A stretch of 64,000 bases of DNA from Nevskia sp. Lineage in GTDB: Bacteria > Pseudomonadota > Gammaproteobacteria > Nevskiales > Nevskiaceae. The position numbers and the translations under genes are program-made. The notes beneath the pieces were generated by a model. That model was given only the letters and a program-made list of their open reading frames with translations, searched no databases and was not told where the DNA came from. Shown here in pieces: positions 55,937 through 64,000 of this stretch. Where the stretch lies: NCBI RefSeq assembly GCF_021732705.1, contig NZ_JAKFUM010000006.1, positions 321,400 through 385,399 on the forward strand, in the 5' to 3' direction. The stretch's first letter is position 1, and each line of letters begins with the position of its first letter.

Positions 55937-56568
55937 GCGTGCCGCGTCGCCATCGGGGCCGGCAGGCGGCTGCCGTCGCGTTGCTGGCGCTGCTGGTCGC
56001 CTGCGGTCCGAGCGATCTCGGGTCGCGCGCCAAGGCACCACCGCCGCTGCTCGCGACCGAGTATCCGCTGGACGACTACGGCCTCAGCCTGCGTCTGCCG
56101 GCAGGCTGGGAGGTGTCCGCGCGGCCCGGCGCGCTCCGCTGGCAGGCGGTGCCGATCGAGAACGGCCAGCCGGTGCCCGGCGTCTATTTCCTGATCGCGC
56201 GCGACACGGCGCAGAGCGTGCCCGGTCTGCCGCCGACGCCACCCGCTGGCCTCGGCAGCTTCGTCGATCACAGCGAAGCGCTGGCCCGCAAGGACAGCCG
56301 CCGCTACCAGATCGCCGCCACCGGCACCGTCGCGCTCGATGGCCGCAAGGCGATCTGGCACGAGCGCGCGTATGCCACCTACACCACCGCCCGCCGCAGC
56401 TATTCGGTGATGACCGTCCGCGGCGATCACGGCTATCTGCTGTCCGGCAGCGCACCGGAAGGCCAGTACCGGCGCTGGGAACCGGCCTTTCGCGCCATCG
56501 CCGGCAGCCTGCGCTGGCGCGAACCGGTCGACGCCGCCGCGGTCGAACCGTCGTTCGATCCCGATTGA
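55933..56568 (+). CDS. Putative lipoprotein of unknown function
   Basis: The 211-residue product has a signal peptide with lipobox LLVAC and a compact domain starting YPLDDYGLSLRLPAGWEV, a PsbP/DUF1795-like opening strand pattern seen in many small secreted proteins, with an AYATYTTARRSYSVMTV strand later. Function is unknown. It is coupled to the phosphoesterase gene by a four-base overlap, so it may assist that enzyme. Confidence 0.8.
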   Translation: MSVPRRHRGRQAAAVALLALLVACGPSDLGSRAKAPPPLLATEYPLDDYGLSLRLPAGWEVSARPGALRWQAVPIENGQPVPGVYFLIARDTAQSVPGLPPTPPAGLGSFVDHSEALARKDSRRYQIAATGTVALDGRKAIWHERAYATYTTARRSYSVMTVRGDHGYLLSGSAPEGQYRRWEPAFRAIAGSLRWREPVDAAAVEPSFDPD

Positions 56569-56608
56569 ACCCGCCTGACCCGCCGAGACTGAGCCCCACA
56601 CTTCCGAC

Positions 56609-56812
56609 ATGAAAGAACCCGTCACCGTCCCGTCGCCGTGCATCGGCCTGTGCGTGCTCGATTCCGCCGATACCTGCCTCGGCTGCGGTCGCCAGATCGG
56701 CGAGATCGCCGAGTGGATGGGCGCCAGCGAGGCGCGCAAGCAGCAGATCGTCGATGCCTCGATGATCCGGGTGGCCAAGGCCACCGCCGCCCGCGGGAGC
56801 CGCCTGCAATGA
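56609..56812 (+). CDS. DUF1289 small cysteine-rich protein
   Basis: The 67 residues contain the DUF1289 pattern PSPCIGLCVLD, CLGCGRQIGEIAEWMG: four cysteines in two pairs that likely bind a metal or Fe-S cluster. Function is unknown. Such genes often sit beside thioesterases or GCN5-like genes. Here the stop overlaps the thioesterase start (ATGA), so the two are translated together. Confidence 0.92.
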   Translation: MKEPVTVPSPCIGLCVLDSADTCLGCGRQIGEIAEWMGASEARKQQIVDASMIRVAKATAARGSRLQ

Positions 56813-57261
56813 GCCAGGATCCGCGCGCGCTGAAACTGGCGGACTTCGCCCATCGCATCGAACTGCCGGTGCGCTGGGGCGACATCGACATGCTGGGGCA
56901 CGTCAACAACGCCAAGTTCTTCACCTACGACGAATCCAGCCGGATCCAGTACTTCGAGGCGCTGGCCGAGCACGATCCGCGCATGTGGAAGGACTACGGT
57001 CTGATCCTCGCGAACATCGGTGCCGATTTCATTGCCCAGGTGCATTACCCGGCGAAGCTCGTGATCGGCACCCGCATCGCGAAGATCGGCCGCAGCAGCA
57101 TGACCACGCTCAGCGGCCTGTTCCTCGGCGAAACCGTGGTGGCCGCCGTGCGCGGCACCGTGGTCTGGTTCGACTACGTCAACCAGAAGTCGTCGCCGGT
57201 GCCGGAGCATGTCCGGCAGTGGATCGCCGAGCGCGAAATCATCAAGCCCGATCAGGGCTGA
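56809..57261 (+). CDS. Hotdog-fold acyl-CoA thioesterase
   Basis: The 150-residue product carries RWGDIDMLGHVNNAKFFTY with the catalytic aspartate and GHVNN motif of 4HBT-type thioesterases, then VHYPAKLVIGTRIAKIGRSS, the conserved central strand. It hydrolyses acyl-CoA thioesters of unknown chain. It differs from the thioesterase at 29538-30014, so it is not a recent copy. It ends the plus-strand run. Confidence 0.92.
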   Translation: MSQDPRALKLADFAHRIELPVRWGDIDMLGHVNNAKFFTYDESSRIQYFEALAEHDPRMWKDYGLILANIGADFIAQVHYPAKLVIGTRIAKIGRSSMTTLSGLFLGETVVAAVRGTVVWFDYVNQKSSPVPEHVRQWIAEREIIKPDQG

Positions 57262-57271
57262 CACGCGCGGT

Positions 57272-57285
57272 CGGCCGCGCGGCCG
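57272..57285. terminator. GC palindrome between convergent genes
   Basis: CGGCCGCGCGGCCG is a perfect 14-base palindrome placed 11 bases after the thioesterase stop and about 40 bases from the convergent lipoprotein stop. It may act as a weak terminator for both; there is no T-run. Confidence 0.3.
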
Positions 57286-57324
57286 TGAGCGGCGCCGCCG
57301 GCGTGACGTGCCAAGGCGAACGGC

Positions 57325-57741
57325 TTACTTCACCGATTCCTCGACGGCCGAGACCTTGCCGTTGACGAAGACCACGCGCAGCTTTTCGTCGGCATCGCTG
57401 CCGAAGGTGCTGACGCTGACGCCGCCGCCCACGCCGCTGCCAAAGCTGCCACCGCCGATGCCGAAACCGAACGCCGGCCCGCGCTTTTCGCTGTAGGACC
57501 AGATTTCCTCGGTCTCGCCTTCGGTCTTGCGGCTGTACTTGCGCCGCGGCGCGCCGAGTGCGATCAGCGCCTGCTCCGGCGTGAACCCGACCGCGACCTT
57601 GCCTGCCGCAATGGTCTGCTGCACCTCCGGCGGATAGCTGCTGTAGACCGACTTCTGGTCCTCGATCCGGGAGGCGGGCGTGCTGCAGGCCACGAGCAAG
57701 GCAGCGGAAAGAGCAGGGATCAACAACTGGATAGTGCGCAT
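57325..57741 (-). CDS. Putative lipoprotein of unknown function
   Basis: ATG 57741 has AAGGAA upstream and gives 138 residues. The signal peptide ends in lipobox LLVAC. The domain that follows (VYSSYPPEVQQTIAAGKVAVGFTPEQALIALGAP, read in parts) resembles SmpA/OmlA-like or BLIP-like outer membrane lipoproteins, in which a short helix pair precedes a beta-sheet ending in VVFVNGKVS. A Gly/Phe/Ser-rich loop (FGFGIGGGSFGSG) lies near the middle. Function is unknown. Confidence 0.82.
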   Translation of the reverse strand: MRTIQLLIPALSAALLVACSTPASRIEDQKSVYSSYPPEVQQTIAAGKVAVGFTPEQALIALGAPRRKYSRKTEGETEEIWSYSEKRGPAFGFGIGGGSFGSGVGGGVSVSTFGSDADEKLRVVFVNGKVSAVEESVK

Positions 57742-57839
57742 CTGGATTCCTTGGAAGTGCATGGCGCTTCGACCGACGAATACGGCTTCGCGTTCGACCC
57801 AGATGCCAGCTCGTCCGCAGGTCGCGGCACGGCGCGGCC

Positions 57840-58331
57840 TCAGATGCCGAGCACGCGGAACTCGGTGCTGGGCTGCGATTCTTCCCACAGCTCATTGAAT
57901 TCACGGGCTTTTGCCCGCGCTTGAAGGGCAGCATCGCGCCAGCCGTAGGCCACCAGCGAATCCGGCGCGCGGCGCTCGATGAACTGCCGCTGGTCGATGA
58001 TCAGCCACTCGCCACGCTGCGTGATCTGGCGTTCATCGCTCAGTTCCCGGAATTCGATGCGGCTCGGCACCCGGCGGCCGAGTTCGACCAGCCGGTGGCT
58101 CGCCTTCATCGCTGCTCGCGGCTGGTTGATCAGCACGCGGACCTTCGCGCGCTCGGTCGACAGCACCACGCGCTTGATCTCGTCGACGAAGTCCTCGCCG
58201 CCGTACAGCGTGCGGTCGAACTCGAAGCTCAGGATCAGCACTTCGAGCCGCGCGAGCGTCGCAGCCTTGAACATCGCGGCGGCGAGTTCGGCGCGGCCTT
58301 CGAGCTTGTCGGGCGGGGTATCGGCGGTCAT
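57840..58331 (-). CDS. Conserved hypothetical protein, phospholipase D-like domain fragment
   Basis: ATG 58331 leaves a 13-base gap after the DUF1801 gene and gives 163 residues. The pattern LEVLILSFEFDRTLYGGEDFVDEI, VRVLINQPRAAMKASHRLVEL and GEWLIIDQRQFIERR (in parts) resembles half of a phospholipase D-like fold, but no HKD motif is present, so catalysis is unlikely. Similar domains are known at the end of some acetyltransferases. Function is unknown. Confidence 0.75.
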   Translation of the reverse strand: MTADTPPDKLEGRAELAAAMFKAATLARLEVLILSFEFDRTLYGGEDFVDEIKRVVLSTERAKVRVLINQPRAAMKASHRLVELGRRVPSRIEFRELSDERQITQRGEWLIIDQRQFIERRAPDSLVAYGWRDAALQARAKAREFNELWEESQPSTEFRVLGI

Positions 58332-58344
58332 GGGCCGTGTCTGC

Positions 58345-58746
58345 TCAAGCGGTTGCGCGCAGATGCTGCCGGACATTGGTCACGGCGTCGCGGATCAGGG
58401 CGTCCAGTGCGGCGGCGTTCAGCACGCGCCCCGGAACCAGCTTCACGTGGCGCATCGACTTGCCGCCGCCTTCGAGCAGACCGGCCGGATCGTCCAGTTC
58501 GGCACCGCGAAAGAAGCCGACGTTGACGTGCGCCTTGAACGCATTGACGTAGCCGAACGCGACATCGCCGATACAGGCCGTCGGATGGCCGTCGTGCAGC
58601 ACCTCGCGAACATCGTGGCCACCACCGCGCATCACCTCGAACCAGCGTCGGGCGAGCTCGCCAAGCTCGCCGGAATGATCCGCGAACCAGGCTTCGATCG
58701 CCGGATCGCGTTCTACGGTGTCGTTCAATCGGAACAGGGGATACAT
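58345..58746 (-). CDS. DUF1801 domain protein
   Basis: The 133-residue product has the DUF1801/YdhG-like core: LVREVLHDGHPTACIGD-like strand, AFGYVNAFKAHVNVGFFRGAEL and GKSMRHVKL. Members are small cytosolic proteins of unknown function with an iron-regulated FrnE/YdhG-like fold. It starts the pair with the phospholipase D-like gene, which follows after 13 bases. Confidence 0.87.
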   Translation of the reverse strand: MYPLFRLNDTVERDPAIEAWFADHSGELGELARRWFEVMRGGGHDVREVLHDGHPTACIGDVAFGYVNAFKAHVNVGFFRGAELDDPAGLLEGGGKSMRHVKLVPGRVLNAAALDALIRDAVTNVRQHLRATA

Positions 58747-58884
58747 CTCGCGCCCTCGCTCGGTCGCCGCGCCAGCCTGAATGATGCCGAAAACCGGCCT
58801 CAGGGTGCGCCAGCTTCACCGGTGCACCCGCGTCGCGTCCGTCGAGGTTCAGCGCATGGTGGGCCTTGGGCCTACCCTGCGGTG

Positions 58885-59379
58885 CTACCGCCCTGGCGGC
58901 TTGAACCGGCTGCCGACGCGTGCCGTGAACGTTCCAGTGAACGCTTCGAGGTCACGCTGTACCTCGGCCACGGTACCGTGGCTTTTGCAGTCGGCGAGGC
59001 CATAAGCATCTTCGAACCCGATCATGTCTTCGAGTTCGGCTGGGACGGTGCGGTCGCTCTGCGAATACAGGTGATACAGAGCATGGCTCAAATGCCGACC
59101 GTAGGCGGGGTCGGCCCTGACGCGCTCATGTGCGACGCCGAGTATCTCCGGAAGCACATCAAACGGTGCAACGTCACGAGACAGGCCAGCCAATATCGAT
59201 ACCAGATCGAGCGGATGGGCTCTGCTCATGAACGAAAGTTCCAGCAAGGAATCGTTCGGCGAGATCGATCCGCCAACAAGCTCCGCCGCCCAATCGGTGA
59301 CTTCGCGAACGCTGACGAGCCCGAAGCGAAGCGCTTCGCGGAACCACGCGGCTTGGTCGGGTAGATCAATCGTGAGCAC
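58885..59379 (-). CDS. Orphan helical protein, possibly immunity-like
   Basis: A GTG at 59379 gives 164 residues. The sequence is alpha-helical with no membrane segment: VSVREVTDWAAELVGG, LLELSFMSRAHPLDLVSILAGL and LSHALYHLYSQ. This style (a short helical repeat with WA, LxELS and DLVxxL) resembles orphan immunity-type proteins of Xanthomonadaceae, but I cannot name a family and no toxin gene is beside it. No clear ribosome binding site precedes it. Codons include several that are rare in the neighbouring genes. Confidence 0.6.
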   Translation of the reverse strand: MLTIDLPDQAAWFREALRFGLVSVREVTDWAAELVGGSISPNDSLLELSFMSRAHPLDLVSILAGLSRDVAPFDVLPEILGVAHERVRADPAYGRHLSHALYHLYSQSDRTVPAELEDMIGFEDAYGLADCKSHGTVAEVQRDLEAFTGTFTARVGSRFKPPGR

Positions 59380-59433
59380 GGAAGAATCGTGAAGCGATCG
59401 CGTCGTGCCCGCTTGGGGCCGGATCCGGAGGGG

Positions 59434-59613
59434 TTACGGTGTTACTCGGCCGAAAAGCGGGATGCGCGGTGCAGCTGCCATCGCGAGCTGCAGCCATTCC
59501 TGCGCCGGCAAACCCAGCGACGGCTTCACCGTACTGCAGGTATGGCTGCCCGGCGTCAGCGCCAGTTCGCAGCCTTCGAAGTTGGGCACATCGCGGGCCG
59601 AGCTCCATTCGCC
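59434..59613 (-). pseudogene. Short coding-like stretch in frame behind a stop codon
   Basis: Directly after the TAA that ends the small membrane protein, the same frame stays open for 59 codons to a TAA at 59434. Third positions are strongly G or C, and the translation is protein-like (segments VPNFEGCELALTPGS, LGLPAQEWLQLAMAA, IPLFGRVTP). It could be a separate 51-residue gene from GTG 59589, or the tail of a longer gene broken by a nonsense mutation. The family is not recognised. Confidence 0.45.
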
Positions 59614-59898
59614 TTAATCCTTCGCAGTGACTGTGATCGGGCGCTTCCAGCGGTACACAGCAAGCCCGAGACAGACGAGGGCTGCGATCACCATCCCCTG
59701 ACCGACCGCAATCAGCGGGAACAACAGCCCCGCCCACACGACCGCTTCGTTTTCCGCAGTCAGATGAAATGCGGACGGGACCGCGAAGAGCGCCAACGGG
59801 ATGCCGATCACCACGCAAGCGCCCAACGTCCACCCGAGTGCCACCAGCTTGAACACGGCGCGCAGCGGCAGGATGGTTGAACTCAGCTCGATGTTCAT
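59614..59898 (-). CDS. Small two-helix membrane protein of unknown function
   Basis: The 94-residue product has two hydrophobic helices (LGACVVIGIPLALFAVPSAF and LLFPLIAVGQGMVIAALVCL) joined by a short acidic loop, and a basic C-terminal end. No family is recognised. It lies 116 bases after purB. The frame continues open after its stop, so the protein may once have been longer. Confidence 0.6.
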   Translation of the reverse strand: MNIELSSTILPLRAVFKLVALGWTLGACVVIGIPLALFAVPSAFHLTAENEAVVWAGLLFPLIAVGQGMVIAALVCLGLAVYRWKRPITVTAKD

Positions 59899-59950
59899 GA
59901 CGCGCCCCGGTCTGCCCTCGGCATCTGCTGCCTCACGATGGTTCTTCCTT

Positions 59951-59991
59951 GATGATCCCGCAGCACCGCGAGCACGCGCCCCGGGATCATC
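59951..59991 (-). terminator. Inverted repeat after purB
   Basis: GATGATCCCG (59951-59960) and CGGGATCATC (59982-59991) are a perfect 10-bp inverted repeat around a 21-base GC-rich loop, beginning 23 bases after the purB stop. No T-run follows; it could be a processing or termination structure. Confidence 0.4.
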
Positions 59992-60014
59992 CCACGCCGA
60001 GGCGCGTCAGAGCC

Positions 60015-61424
<1,410 letters not shown>

Positions 61425-61545
61425 TCAGGCCAGTGCGGTGGCGTGACCAGGGCGCCGGCAGTGCGGACCGTCTGCGCGGGCCGGCTTGCCGAACGCGCGA
61501 TTTTACGCGAGCCTCCGCCGCGATTCCCGACGCAGGACGATCGTC

Positions 61546-62949
61546 ATGGCCAAGCCACGCAGCGAGCATGACAGCATGGGCACGGTACTGGTGCCTGCGG
61601 ACGCGCTCTGGGGCGCGCAGACCCAGCGGGCGATCGACAACTTCCCGATCTCAGGCCTTGCGATGCCGCGCGGTTTCATCCGCGCGCTCGGGCTGATCAA
61701 GGCGACGGCGGCCGAGGTCAACCACGATCTCGATCTGCTCGATGCGCCGCGCGCGCAGGCGATCGCCGCGGCGGCGCTCGAAGTGGCGGCCGGCAAGTTC
61801 GACGCGCAGTTCCCGGTCGACGTGTTCCAGACCGGTTCCGGCACGTCCAGCAACATGAATGCGAACGAGGTCATCGCCCGGATCGCGCTGCGGGCCTGCG
61901 ATGTCGACGTGCATCCGAACGATCACGTCAACCTCGGCCAATCGTCCAACGACACGATTCCGACCGCGATCCACGTCGCCGCCGTGCTCGGTCTGCGCGA
62001 AGACCTGCTGCCGGCGCTGAAAGGCCTGGCCAAGGTCATCGAGAAGAAGGCCAAGGCGCTCGCCGGCATCCCGAAGACCGGCCGCACGCACCTGATGGAT
62101 GCAATGCCGCTGCGCTTCGATCAGGAACTCGGCGGCTGGGCGGCGCAGGTTCGCGATGGCATCGCCCGGATCAAGGCCAGCCTGCCGCGGCTGGAAGCGC
62201 TTGCGCAGGGCGGCACGGCCGTGGGCACCGGCATCAACGCCCATCCGAAGTTCTCGGCGAAGTTCGTCAAGGCGCTGGGCAAGCGCACCGATATCGCGTT
62301 CACCGTGGCCGACAACCTGTTCGCGGCGATGTCGGCGCAGGACGCGGCGGTGGAGATGTCCGGCCAGCTCAAGACCGTGGCGGTGAGCCTGATGAAGATC
62401 GCCAACGATCTGCGCTGGATGAATTCCGGTCCGCTGGCGGGCTTGGGCGAGATTCGCCTGCCGGCGCTGCAGCCGGGCTCCAGCATCATGCCGGGCAAGG
62501 TCAATCCGGTGATTCCGGAAAGTGTCGCGATGGTCTGCGCCAAGGTCATCGGCAACGACGCCACGATCACGATCGCCGGCCAGAGCGGCAGTTTCCAGCT
62601 GAACACGATGCTGCCGCTGATCGCGCACGACCTGCTGCAGTCGATCAGCCTGCTGGCCAATGCCGCGCGCGTGCTCGGCGATTCGGCCATCGCCGGCTTC
62701 GAGGTCGACGATGTCCGGATTCGTGCAGCGCTCGATCGGAATCCGATCCTGATCACGGCGCTGAACAGCGTCATCGGCTACGAACAGGGTGCCGCGATCG
62801 CCAAGCAGGCCTACCGCGAGGGCCGATCGGTGCTGGCGGTGGCGAAGGAACAGACGCGCCTGAGCGATGCCGAACTGCGCGAGCTGCTCGATCCGGCCGC
62901 GCTGACCGATGGCGGCATCGTGGCGGGCGGTGGCGGCTCCAGCGGCTGA
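61546..62949 (+). CDS. fumC: Fumarate hydratase, class II
   Basis: FumC interconverts fumarate and malate without an Fe-S cluster. ATG 61546 with CAGGA upstream gives 467 residues, the normal length. Motifs include the TGSGTSSNMNANEVIA block, HPNDHVNLGQSSNDTIPTAIH, KTGRTHLMDAMP (catalytic His) and the superfamily signature GSSIMPGKVNPVIPE. The C-terminus ends in a Gly-rich tail. An upstream in-frame ATG at 61486 has no supporting features. Confidence 0.97.
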   Translation: MAKPRSEHDSMGTVLVPADALWGAQTQRAIDNFPISGLAMPRGFIRALGLIKATAAEVNHDLDLLDAPRAQAIAAAALEVAAGKFDAQFPVDVFQTGSGTSSNMNANEVIARIALRACDVDVHPNDHVNLGQSSNDTIPTAIHVAAVLGLREDLLPALKGLAKVIEKKAKALAGIPKTGRTHLMDAMPLRFDQELGGWAAQVRDGIARIKASLPRLEALAQGGTAVGTGINAHPKFSAKFVKALGKRTDIAFTVADNLFAAMSAQDAAVEMSGQLKTVAVSLMKIANDLRWMNSGPLAGLGEIRLPALQPGSSIMPGKVNPVIPESVAMVCAKVIGNDATITIAGQSGSFQLNTMLPLIAHDLLQSISLLANAARVLGDSAIAGFEVDDVRIRAALDRNPILITALNSVIGYEQGAAIAKQAYREGRSVLAVAKEQTRLSDAELRELLDPAALTDGGIVAGGGGSSG

Positions 62950-62980
62950 CGGGGCCGACAAGCGACGCGGTGGCGTGCGC

Positions 62981-63640
62981 TCAGTCGCGATCCGGCGCGC
63001 CCAGCGGGAACAACCCGCGGAACGGTCGCGCCTCGTCCACGGCCCGCGCAAACGACGGCCGCGCCAGCAGCCGCTGACGATAGGCGATGAGGTTCGCGAA
63101 TGCCGGATCGATGCGGTGCACCCAGTCGGCATAGAACAGTGCCGGGGCCGCCGCGCAGTCGGCCAGGCTGAAGCTGCCGCCAGCGGCCCATTCGCGGCCG
63201 GCGAGGCGGGCATCAAGCCAGCGGTAGATCGTGTCGAGCCCGGCTTTCGCATCGGCCACGCCGTGTGGATCGCGCTGGTCCGCCGGGCGCAGCGCGTCGA
63301 ACACGAACTTCTGCATCGGCGTCATCACGTACAGATCGAAGACGCGATCCATCGTGCGCACGTCGAGCGCGGCAACCGGATCGGCCGGCAGCAGCGCCAC
63401 CGGCCCGGGGTGATGCAGCCCGAGGTGCTCGATGATGATGCTGGCCTCGATCACGGTCTGGCCGCAGTCGTGCAGCACCGGGAAGCGCTTCAGCGGCCAC
63501 AGTGCCGCGAGTTCGGCCGCCGCTTCGGGGGCATCCGGCCCGAGCACGCGGAATTCGAACGGGGTGGCGTTCTCGTAGAGCGCGATCAGCACTTTCTGGC
63601 AGTACGACGAGAACGGATGGCCGTAGAGGATGGGCGTCAT
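62981..63640 (-). CDS. Glutathione S-transferase family protein
   Basis: ATG 63640 has GGAG upstream and gives 219 residues. The thioredoxin-like start LYGHPFSSYCQKVLIALYEN carries a Ser/Cys in the active-site turn; PLKRFPVLHD supplies the cis-proline and VIEASIIIEHL the glutathione contact. The C-terminal domain has SFSLADCAAAPALFYADW. It is probably a detoxifying transferase or reductase. It differs clearly from the GST at 34770-35441. Confidence 0.93.
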   Translation of the reverse strand: MTPILYGHPFSSYCQKVLIALYENATPFEFRVLGPDAPEAAAELAALWPLKRFPVLHDCGQTVIEASIIIEHLGLHHPGPVALLPADPVAALDVRTMDRVFDLYVMTPMQKFVFDALRPADQRDPHGVADAKAGLDTIYRWLDARLAGREWAAGGSFSLADCAAAPALFYADWVHRIDPAFANLIAYRQRLLARPSFARAVDEARPFRGLFPLGAPDRD

Positions 63641-63746
63641 GCGAAGCTCCGGAGCAAGGCCGGGCGACGATACACTGCGCGCCCGCCGGTGCCGTTGATG
63701 CCGGTCCGCTTGCTCTCCCAGATGCCGCCAATGCCGCCGTCGACCC

Positions 63747-64000
63747 ATGAGCCGTGAATTCATGCTGTACCGGGCGCCGCCGGAATTCGGCCCGTTCGAT
63801 CGCTGGGAACAGCCGCATTTCGAGCCGCTCGGGCGGGTCGAGGTCATCGGTCTGGCGATCAAGAACCTGTTCGCCGAACCGCTGCGCTGGAGCCGCTACG
63901 ACGAAGGCGGCTGGATCTTCGCCGAAGGCTTCGAAGACGGCCGGCCGGTGGACCTGATGTTCCGCGCGGCGGCACACGGTCAGGTCGACTATCTGGTGAT
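63747..64000 (+). CDS. Hypothetical protein, N-terminal part (cut by the window edge)
   Basis: The open frame from ATG 63747 runs off the right edge after about 84 codons. The visible part (MSREFMLYRAPPEFGPFDRW, then VEVIGLAIKNLFAEPLRWSRY) is soluble and hydrophilic, with no signal peptide. Codon use with G or C at third positions supports coding. The family is not recognised. It is divergent from the GST gene, 106 bases away. Confidence 0.7.
   Translation, partial: MSREFMLYRAPPEFGPFDRWEQPHFEPLGRVEVIGLAIKNLFAEPLRWSRYDEGGWIFAEGFEDGRPVDLMFRAAAHGQVDYLV

Overview
The window is a GC-rich, densely coding chromosomal segment from what looks like a gammaproteobacterium. The clues are the ribF-ileS-lspA block lying next to type IV pilus minor-pilin genes (as in Pseudomonas and Xanthomonas relatives), a regulator-first suf operon of the kind known from Xanthomonadaceae, a high-molecular-weight FabG, and an OmpA/TSP3 porin-like protein. 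A lineage near Nevskiales or Xanthomonadales is my inference; no marker gene here settles it. I saw no tRNA, rRNA, insertion sequence, phage gene or CRISPR array.

Layout. Bases 1-5449 (+) hold the end of murJ and the coupled operon ribF-ileS-lspA. Bases 5469-22238 (-) are the most striking part: two consecutive minor-pilin/PilY1 gene sets, read as fimT-pilV-pilW-pilX-pilY1-pilE-pilE and then fimT-pilV-pilW-pilX-pilY1-pilE. Ten of the twelve gene junctions are 4-base ATGA or GTGA overlaps. The two sets encode priming/tip complexes of type IV pili and two very different PilY1 adhesins (1813 and 1291 residues). Bases 22378-27683 (-) are the Fe-S assembly operon regulator-sufB-sufC-sufD-sufS, with strong palindromes between sufB and sufC.

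Bases 27829-47833 are a mosaic of short transcription units: a membrane-anchored glutamate-synthase-like flavoprotein, a hotdog thioesterase, an alpha/beta hydrolase fused to a DUF3293-like domain, an AraC regulator divergent from a fatty acid desaturase, a GreB-like factor with a dienelactone hydrolase and a GST, a PAS histidine kinase next to a diguanylate cyclase, an exported protein of unknown function with its own terminator, an acyltransferase and a lipase/esterase, a tiny cysteine-rich gene, a saccharopine-dehydrogenase-like reductase with a 2OG-Fe(II) oxygenase-like gene, a histidine phosphatase, and a membrane-anchored Pro/Ala-rich protein with an Ig-like C-terminus.

Bases 48214-57261 (+) run fabG-like, ribA, an atypical UbiB-family kinase, pyrD, an OmpA-family protein, a metallophosphoesterase lipoprotein, a second lipoprotein, a DUF1289 protein and a thioesterase, several of them translationally coupled. 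Bases 57325-59898 (-) hold small lipoprotein and orphan genes, including a short coding-like stretch that continues in frame beyond a stop codon. The window ends with purB and fumC, divergent and both fumarate-handling enzymes of one superfamily, then a GST and the start of an unknown gene.

The long antisense open frames common here are by-products of high GC at third codon positions and were left out. Starts were moved to internal codons where a ribosome binding site, gene overlap or prepilin leader favoured this.
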